Source: Glandiceps talaboti (taxonomy: Eukaryota > Hemichordata > Enteropneusta > Spengelidae). From it: a stretch of 64,000 nt of DNA. Made by a program: the position numbers and the translations under genes. Below, in pieces: positions 55,860 to 64,000 of this stretch (position 1 is the first letter of the stretch; each line of letters begins with the position of its first letter). The notes under the pieces are model-generated. The model saw only the letters and a program-made list of their open reading frames with translations. It was not told where the DNA came from and did not search any database. The stretch is from the NCBI RefSeq assembly GCF_964340395.1, contig NC_135549.1:1240501-1304500 (forward strand). The letters are read 5' to 3'.

Positions 55860-58845
55860 AAGCTCTAAAGGTTTTTCATACATTACATGCTGGAAGTCTA
55901 ATTTAAATTACTGATAGTAGTTAAATGTTTTACTGTAGCCATTTTACATAGTTTCTAAGCAGTCTTACAGACAGATTAAATTTTAGCAGCAACCCAAAAT
56001 GGGGTAGATATTTATTACAAGAGTTAGTTCAGTTTTGTTTATATATGATGTTGATAAAACTGGTCAGATAGCTTTGTTTGACTCGTGGAATTCTACAGGA
56101 TGCTTTCTTTTGTTTCATATTTCTGGAAGAAATCTGGAAGAATGTATTTGTATTTAAATTTTGGTTCAAATCAGTGTAAGACAGTAAAGTAGTTGAGTTT
56201 TGTAAAAAGCATGTCAATCTTCCAGGATTTCAAAACTTTACTACAATAGAGTTAGATTCTAAAGGTCTAGTTTTATTCTCACATATGTTACACCCGTTTG
56301 TTCACTCCATAAACTTTATTCTGGTAGAATTAGATTAAGGTCATTAGCACTGTTTGCAATCACAATACATGGTGTTCTTGTTGTCATTCTGAAGCAGATG
56401 TTAATATTCCCCAATATATTTCTATATTTAGCCAAGCAGAATACAAGTGATGTAAAGGGCCTTGTTGCTATGAGTTGCTAGACAAATAGTGACAAAGCCA
56501 TAGGTTAGGAGTATTTTCTGGCTGATTGTAGAATATTGGGCAATAATATGATTACCCCAACTACAACATAAAAATATTATTACCCCCTCCTACAACATAA
56601 AAATATGACCCCCCCCCCTCAACATAATAGTATAATTATACCTCCTACAGCATAATAGTATAATTATACCTCCTACAACATAATTTATGAAAAATTGAGT
56701 AAAAGAATATGATATTTTGACTATGATTTCAAATACCACAGAAACATACCTGTGATGTAGATATAGGTTGCCTTGATATAGAATGACCAGGTTATATAAT
56801 CCATATTTTCTGTTCACAGACAATAACTTGGCTTGTGCATGGTATAATGGTACTTTTGTAGTATTAGGTACTTTTGTAGTTTTATTAAAGTCTTCTATAT
56901 ATTCATCTTTTATTGAGGGATCAACACCAAGTGATAGAAATCATAAGTAAAAAGGCTTGTTTTGATAACTATTTTTGAGACTATAAATATTTATTTTTTA
57001 TAGTCATCATTTTTTAAAAAGTGTATGCCCAGTAACAAGATAGGATAAAGCAGTCTCAAAAATAGTGGATGGTGGATGGTGGACCCCATCCTGAATGAGT
57101 CAATACATTTGTATTAAAGCTGGGCAGATAGAGATGAATCTTGAGATCAGGTCAAATTTGGTGCTATAGATAAACAAGAGATCTAGTATATATATTGCCA
57201 ACCAACGTGAACTCGTATAGTCTGTTCTACGGGTGCAAAGACTTGGCCTAAATATTATCAATTACAGATAGCGTTCCATGAAGGCTTGATGCCTGAATAT
57301 TATGGGATAAAAAGAAATACACATCTGGAGTGGTAGGAATGTATAACCCCCCTGTTTAATGTCAGTCAGTTTAATTCTGCATTGTGATCATAAAAATAAT
57401 TATAGGAAACTGGCTTGAATTTTCTTGGATTACTTCGTATTTTTATCAAATTGTCACAATTGTTAGACATATATAGTGCCTGGAAATCATTGCCTTGGCT
57501 AGTGGAATTGTTTTAGATGTAGTTCTCATCAAATATCATCACCTTGAGTTTGTGATTCATAAGTGTTAACATCCCTAAAACTAACAGTTATAAAAATTAA
57601 AAGTCTTATCATCAGTAAAGTTTAGTTGAGATTTAACAGTGATAATTCACAAAGATTGATATTGTCTGTAATATGTCAATTGATATGAAGTAGATGACAC
57701 TAGTAATATTATCTAGTATGCACACAGCTTGAAATATTATATTCATATGATGAGCAATGTATGAAGAATGCCAACAATCTAAACATACATCATTTGTTTT
57801 CAGACAATCAAGACACATGTATGTCTTGTCTATTTGCAGTACCAACCCTTAACTAAAATCTACATATAGCTAGATGGAGTTTATGAGCTGTGTATAAAAC
57901 CACAACATTTTGTATTGAGATTCCTATATATATACTCATGAGGGAATCCCTAGTAGTAATGTACTGTCTGTACTGATGATTTCTTCAAGCAAAAAATGAG
58001 CTTAGCCAAAGTATCATCTGTATACTAGACATGCCCATCAGCACTATGTGCTATCAACTATTTATTTAGCATCCTTGATACCATGGAAACTTTATTTTAC
58101 TATAGTTGGGGTACTAAGGCGTAGAAATAAGCAGTTTATCAATATCTGCACACTGGATGGACGAACAGTATGTATGTATGTATGTATGTGATTCAACTTG
58201 AAATATGATCAAATGTATTACATGTATGACTGTGCTGCTACTAAATGATGTGACAAGTCATATTTGTAGCATTGGGCTGGGCCTCAAAGGAAGATACTGA
58301 ACTGTTAAAAGGTTTTTGAAGTGTCCTGATACTGTAGACTATGATTTTTATAGTGTATCCTATTACACAACATCTGTCTCTATCTAAATGAATTCCCCCC
58401 ATACTATCTGAATAAAAACCAATTTAAGTTTATGAGTATTTTCTATCTTTTTGTCATTTTATTCTACTAGTTGGTAATTTTATTACCCTGTCTTGATAGA
58501 TTTCATCTTAACTACAGAACTAATTTCCCTGTCGGGTGTTTAGTAGGGTGTCTGTAATTCTAGATGGCAGTCACAAAATTATTCTACCAGAAGCAGTTTT
58601 TATATAGAACAAGTTTTTGTTGAATAAGTTTGTCATTTTTACTAAAAGAAAATCTCTTAACTTGCTGTCTGATTTTTAGTCTTCTTTAGTTTGACCATTG
58701 ATTCTGAATTGTTTACTCTAAAGAGGAGTCATTTAAAACTAGAAATCATTTTTGCCTGTCGGTACCAGGGTACATTTTACAATGTTTATACTAAGCTTAG
58801 AGCTAGCAATTATTTATTCACCTTGGTCTGCCCCAAGGCATAGAT
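55860..58845. other. 3' flanking spacer
   Basis: AT-rich with a few short repeats (cctcctaca...cataatagtataattata near 56640-56685). No exon or RNA gene that I can support. Confidence 0.6.
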
Positions 58846-58847
58846 AT

Positions 58848-59145
58848 ATAGTTTAAGATATGCAGCCTGCAAGTATTGCAAGTCATAGCTATAGTTTAAG
58901 ATATGCAGCCTGCAAGTATTGCAAGGCATAGCTATAGTTTAAGATATGCAGCCTGCAAGTATTGCAAGGCATAGCTATAGTTTAAGATATGCAGCCTGCA
59001 AGTATTGCAAGTCATAGCTATAGTTTAAGATATGCAGCCTGCAAGTATTGCAAGGCATAGCTATAGTTTAAGATATGCAGCCTGCAAGTATTGCAAGGCA
59101 TAGCTATAGTTTAAGATATGCAGCCTGCAAGTATTGCAAGGCATG
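58848..59145. repeat. 43-bp minisatellite
   Basis: Seven near-perfect copies of a unit containing gatatgcagcctgcaagtat and tgcaaggcatagctatagtt. The only recurrent difference is aaggcat versus aagtcat. Confidence 0.94.
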
Positions 59146-60740
59146 TTTAAAACTAATGCTGTCTGATAGGCATGCAAGTAGCAAGTCCTTTTATAGCTAG
59201 CTGATGGAGAGAGAGATTGAGAAAATACTTTTAAAACACTAATGTACCTCTACATTTATGCTGCTATGTATGTTTTGCTGACATTGAGGTATGGGAGTGT
59301 CAATCCTACGCATCTTGACTTTTAATCTGTTATCTGGAGACATTTCATTCTGTACACATTTGATCAACAGGTGCAGGACAGGTTCCTTGCAACTAGTTAC
59401 AAAATGTGGTTACACTGTTATGCCTCTCAATGAGGTTTCTACAAAATTCAGAAATATATTCTGAAATGATATACTGATAGGCAGCTGTGGAAGTCACTGT
59501 ATTTTCTAAACAAAAAAAGTAATGCAGTATTAAACGGAAATGAAAACTGAAAAAGTACAATGTTAGAGGAATGGATGTGTTATGGCTTGAATGAGGAAGT
59601 ATACAGTCCTTGCATTTTGATTGTGTATGTCAAAATGCAATATTTCATATGTATTATTTATAAACAATTTTAAGAGTGAGCTGTATGTGTGGAATTGATG
59701 ATACATGTCAAGATGAATGAATGTATGGTTAACAGTGCTACAAAGTTTGTTGATTGCAGTTCTATGTTTAACATTTATTGAAATGGGCTACCTTTCACTC
59801 CTGATTTTATATTCCTGGGTTGTTTGTTATTTACTGCTACTGTATGACAGGTACTAGATTCAGACAGACATCAGTACATTTGTTATTGAAGAAGTATGTA
59901 GTTTGGTTTTCACACCTGTCATTTCTGATTTTCTGCTCACTTTCAATGTTTGTTAGCAATGTTTGATATTTTCTTGATTTGACCAGTGTTCTGATAGCAG
60001 TACATGCATGTAATTTGTAGCTTTCTGTGCTAGACTATTTTATATAAATACTACTCTTTCAGACTTTAGAGATAGTGTCTTTGATACTTGATGCTACTGC
60101 AAGTTTAATTTTTGTTATTAAAAGAAAGTATAATTTGTTTCTGACAACTCACATTCTTGAATGAGATTCCTTTTCATACTTTTCTATCAGTTGAATTTCA
60201 CTTTCTTTGTGTGTTGGGAAATCAATAGCTCAGGATTTCTGATGTAATGAGTTATCCCATGATGCATTGCTGTGTTGTAGCCTAGAATCAGGGACTTTTG
60301 CTCTTGCCTTTCCCCTATCATTTCGTTAGTGGCCATTTATTCAAACCTAAAGTTAACTTGAGAATTTCCTGCAGTAATGTTCAACCCCAATATTGAATTA
60401 TGTTTACATCATATAACTCAACCCTTCCAGTTGGTTCTAATCACATGGTGTGCTATAGATGTCATCTCAAAGTGGGAAGAACTTAAAACCCCAATAACAG
60501 AGTTTGCACCTTCTCCCTGACTGAACATTCATTAAAGTAAATGGCTGCTAGTGAAATGGCAGGGAAAGGCGAAAGCCAAAAATCCTCACATGGCTGGATT
60601 GTAGACTATGGTGTTGTTTGTGACTGCAATTGACAATGTTATTGGCACAGAACTGACACCAGATTCCCAGTTAACAAAGGTACAAGGGTATACTGCCCTA
60701 TGCATCAATACCCATTAAAGTATTACTAGGTAACCAGATG
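59146..60740. other. Non-coding spacer
   Basis: AT-rich unique-looking sequence. No gene, RNA or mobile element recognised. Confidence 0.6.
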
Positions 60741-60755
60741 CAGAAGCTGATGAAG

Positions 60756-61345
60756 GGAGATAGTTTACTGTTATGTTATGTAGCAGATAGTTTACTGTTA
60801 TGTTATGTAGCAGATAGTTTACTGTTATGTTACCTAGCAGATAGTTTACTGTTTTGCTACGTAGGAGATAGTTTACTGTTATGTTATGTAACAGATAGTT
60901 TACTGTTATGTTATGTACCAGATAGTTTACTGTTATGTTACTTAGCAGATAGTTTACTGTTATGCTATGTACATGTAGCAGATAGTTTACTGTTATGTTA
61001 CGTAGCAGATAGTTTACTGTTATGTTACGTAGCAGATAGTTTACTATTTTGCTACGTAGGAGATAGTTTACTGTTATGCTATGTACATGTAGCAGATAGA
61101 TTACTGTTATGTTATGTAGCAGATAGTTTACTGTTATGTTACGTAGCAGATAGTTTACTGTTATGTTACGTAGCAGATAGTTTACTGTTATGTTACGTAG
61201 CAGATAGATTACTGTTATGTTATGTAGCAGATAGTTTACTGTTATGCTAGGTAGCAGATAGTTTACTGTTATGTTATGTTACGTAGCAGATACTTTAGTG
61301 TTATGCTAAATAGGAGATAGTTTACTGTTATGCTAGGTAGGAACA
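60756..61345. repeat. 27-bp minisatellite
   Basis: About 21 copies of cagatagtttactgttatgt plus tatgtag, with occasional six-base insertions (tacatg) that keep the frame open. The resulting 170-codon Leu/Cys/Tyr-rich frame has no splice or start context beyond an accidental ATG. Confidence 0.94.
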
Positions 61346-62985
61346 TTGGGTACAGCCCAATGCCTGATTTCTAGCAAACCCATAATGCATCATTAGGGCT
61401 ATTTCGAACATTATGATCCAGTTTCCTTTGTTTTATGCCATTTGTCATGAGAATGTGTACCAATTTTATTATCTTACTTATTCTACATATATTCCTTTCA
61501 CATACTGGAAGGGAGAAGGTACATCATGGTCAAATTAACGTTTCAAGAGTTTTTCTTTCTTTTTTCTTTGACAGATTTTGACTTGGTTTATTGTACAGGG
61601 ACAGCTAGCATTGCACTTGGAATATTTCTTGACAATTTTGTTATTTTTATTGATTTAAATGTTTTGATTTTCTGACTACACACTGAGGTATGTGTAGATA
61701 AAAATTGGATGTTTCCTTTTACAGTGTAAACGTGATATATTTTATATGTTTGGCACACAGTGCAGATTGACTGCAAGAACAGCCCATGTGGGCTCTCTTC
61801 TCATCCTTTTCTGTAAGTGAGAAGGGATGAGAAGGATGCCCCCCTGGTTACATACATTGTATTTTACACTTTAACAGTGCAGATTCTAGCAATGCAATGC
61901 ATTATCTGTTCAATTCAATAAATATTGCTATTGTGCACTGAACCAGACTTGTGCAGTGTCACTATTTCTTAAAGGTTGGTGGGGCATTTGTTGTACAGCC
62001 TGTCTCTTAAAAGTTGGTGATAATGGGTGGGGTGTTTGCAATGAACTAGTATTACAGATGTTTGCATTTCTTCAACATTGATGATGGGTGGGGTTTTTGC
62101 AATGAACAAATGTTGTAGATTGTTGCATTTCTTCAATATTGATGATGGGTGGAGGTACATTTTTGCACTGAACTAGTTCTAGACTTTATTTCTTGAATGT
62201 TGATGGAAAGAGCGGGTGCGCAATGAAGAAGTCTTGCAATTTCTGTGTAGACTAAGCAGATTTTGACTAATGTCACCTAAACAGATGCTTAGACTTATGT
62301 TTACGGTTTTGTATTGTAGACAACAATTTCACACATTAATGGGGCCCTCTTAGATACATCTATCATGAAATATATCTCTTTGTGATTGTCTGATCCTGTC
62401 TAATGACACTGGTTCATTAATATTCAGGTCACATGATAGCATTGACATCACCTGACACAGTGGGTAGATTTAAAACCCAGTAACAATTTATACCTGTTTT
62501 CTGGCATTGCTTCATAAAAGTAAAATTTAAAAGCATAAATCTAAGAATCTGAGAAGGGGACTTCAAAGTTGAAGTCTGCTAGCAGGAAGGGTCTATGCTG
62601 TAGTAGGTAAGGCATTTGAACAATGAACTAGTCTTAGAATTTCCCACTTGAATTTGTGTCTACCAACCTGTAAAGTTCAACAAATTCTGGCTACATAGGG
62701 AAAGATACAAGTTAGAGCAAAATTTTCCATGGGTGTGGTACAAGGATACTGAAATACAAAGACATTCAGTCAGCAATTGATAAACAACATGTGGACATCT
62801 GATGACAGTATTTGGATAACCCTGTAGATTATGAAAGGAACAGTATAAATGACAGTGAGAAAGAACACAATACTTAATGAGATCCAAGTACGCCCACACA
62901 GTGTTGACATATACATGTGGGATTCACAATCTGGTTGCATCATTTGGCAGACATTGTCCTCATGATTCACTTGTTGGATCTTCCA
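61346..62985. other. Non-coding spacer
   Basis: AT-rich. It contains a perfect 10-bp hairpin, cttctcatcc/ggatgagaag, at about 61797-61834, and a few diverged repeats of gatgatgggtggggt at 62015-62155. No gene supported. Confidence 0.55.
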
Positions 62986-63150
62986 GTGTCTTCCTAAATC
63001 AATTGTTTTTGTGAAGTATATTCAAACAAAAAGTGACCTGTGATTGGATGGTGGTTCAAACAAAAAGTGACCTGTGATTGGATAATGGTTCACACAAAAA
63101 GTGACCTGTGATTGGATGATGGTTCACACAAAAAGTGACCTGTGATTGGA
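62986..63150. repeat. Tandem repeat of about 34 bp
   Basis: Four copies of a unit containing acaaaaagtgacctgtgatt and ggatgatggtt. Each copy includes gtgattggat, which contains a CCAAT box on the minus strand (attgg). Confidence 0.88.
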
Positions 63151-63460
63151 TGATGGTACTGATATATTATAATCTGATGAAACTATATCCAATATCTATT
63201 GCTGTACACAATTGATATTTATATTTAGAAGTTGTAGTTTACTACATGTAAATGTATGTTGTATGTATATACATCCATGACTCGGTATAGTAGTGAAATT
63301 ATCCTTGTAAAATATATGGCAGACCAATCACAAACGTTCATCATTGGATGGTATTGCATACTAGTTGGTGGTCCATATCGGCATTTCCTTACCTCATGCA
63401 TTTAACTGTTTTATATGCTCTTATCTTTGTTGGTGATGTCCATGATGTTTTACCAATACT

Positions 63461-63535
63461 ACTATGCAAATGAAGCACCAACAATAGAACTATGCAAATG
63501 AAGCACCAACAATAGAACTATGCAAATGAAGCACC
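63461..63535. repeat. 28-bp repeat carrying three octamer motifs
   Basis: Three copies of aactatgcaaatgaagcacc plus aacaatag. Each contains ATGCAAAT, the canonical POU/Oct octamer, at 63464, 63492 and 63520, exactly 28 bp apart. Regulatory meaning is unproven. Confidence 0.75.
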
Positions 63536-64000
63536 ATCTTCCATTTCACATGGTGCATTATCCATTGGGTTTGATGACGACTCAATAATATGTTGGCGTC
63601 CAGACTAAGTTTCAGGTGAACCTTTGGGACTATCAATACAAAGAAAAACATGCTACTGTATTTCAAACACTTTACTGTGACTTGGATCTAGCTGCCCTGT
63701 AGATCAATGCAAGTCAGACCCATGGCACTGATTGTGTCTTGGGGATGAAGTTGATGTTTTTTTTTTACAAATCTGAACAAAAATTTCTGTGGCTATGAAA
63801 GAAAAACATACTTTGATTTGAGGAGAGAGAGAGTGGGCCAAGGTTTCTAACTCCAAACATTAGTCAGTTGATGGAGAGCTTATAAGTATGAAAGACTTCC
63901 TGTTTAACAAACAGGAAAACCATATAAGAGGATGTTATGCATGAATAGCTGCCTTCTGGTGTAAACATTTCAAAAGAGAGGATGTCTGCACTTTTATGAA
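63536..64000. other. Terminal non-coding stretch
   Basis: No exon, repeat or RNA gene recognised up to the window edge. Confidence 0.5.

Noticed and set aside
60738-61250. 170-codon plus-strand frame
   Set aside because: Translation of a 27-bp repeat, with no flanking coding sequence.

Overview
This is nuclear DNA from a multicellular animal. Coding exons are short, are bounded by GT/AG splice sites and are separated by AT-rich introns and spacers full of micro- and minisatellites. The genes are orthologues of animal housekeeping proteins. AT-richness, (TCTG)n and (TATG)n tracts, frequent ACATGTACAT words, foldback elements and a LINE fragment would fit a marine invertebrate (lophotrochozoan or invertebrate deuterostome), but I cannot name the clade. 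There are no prokaryotic operons, CRISPR arrays or viral genes.

Layout. 1-1722 (+): 3' part of a BTB-BACK-Kelch (KLHL/KBTBD-type) gene whose BTB end lies before the window. 1917-2739 (-): 5'-truncated, frameshifted LINE reverse transcriptase. 3.3-6.2 kb: tetranucleotide arrays, two foldback elements and a tRNA-like SINE head. 6816-14193 (-): a complete five-exon BORCS6 gene, assembled here to 363 codons. 14705-25810 (+): a complete twelve-exon NOL9 gene, assembled to 765 codons, head-to-head with BORCS6 across about 510 bp. 26.2-34.5 kb: mostly non-coding, with a 25-bp minisatellite and one orphan exon-like segment followed by a poly(A) signal. 35505-54092 (+): a six-exon gene for a single-pass membrane protein of 774 residues. 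It has a signal peptide, eighteen near-identical 23-residue repeats, a tetra-arginine site, a compact membrane-proximal domain, one transmembrane helix and a C-terminus that could bind PDZ domains. I do not recognise it as a known family. 54.1-64 kb: 3' flank with more minisatellites and no gene I can support.

All three complete gene models were checked by following reading phase across every junction; each closes exactly with no internal stop. NOL9 (rRNA-processing polynucleotide kinase) and BORCS6 (lysosome-positioning BORC subunit) work in unrelated pathways but probably share a bidirectional promoter.

The most unusual observations are the repeat-rich membrane protein and splice sites that have themselves been tandemly duplicated: eight copies of a BORCS6 donor, three of a NOL9 donor and two of a NOL9 acceptor. 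Next are a 1.2-kb intronic 33-bp minisatellite open on both strands and a TIR-bounded repeat family whose ends carry the (TCTG)n tracts. I did not find evidence of a novel multi-gene system.
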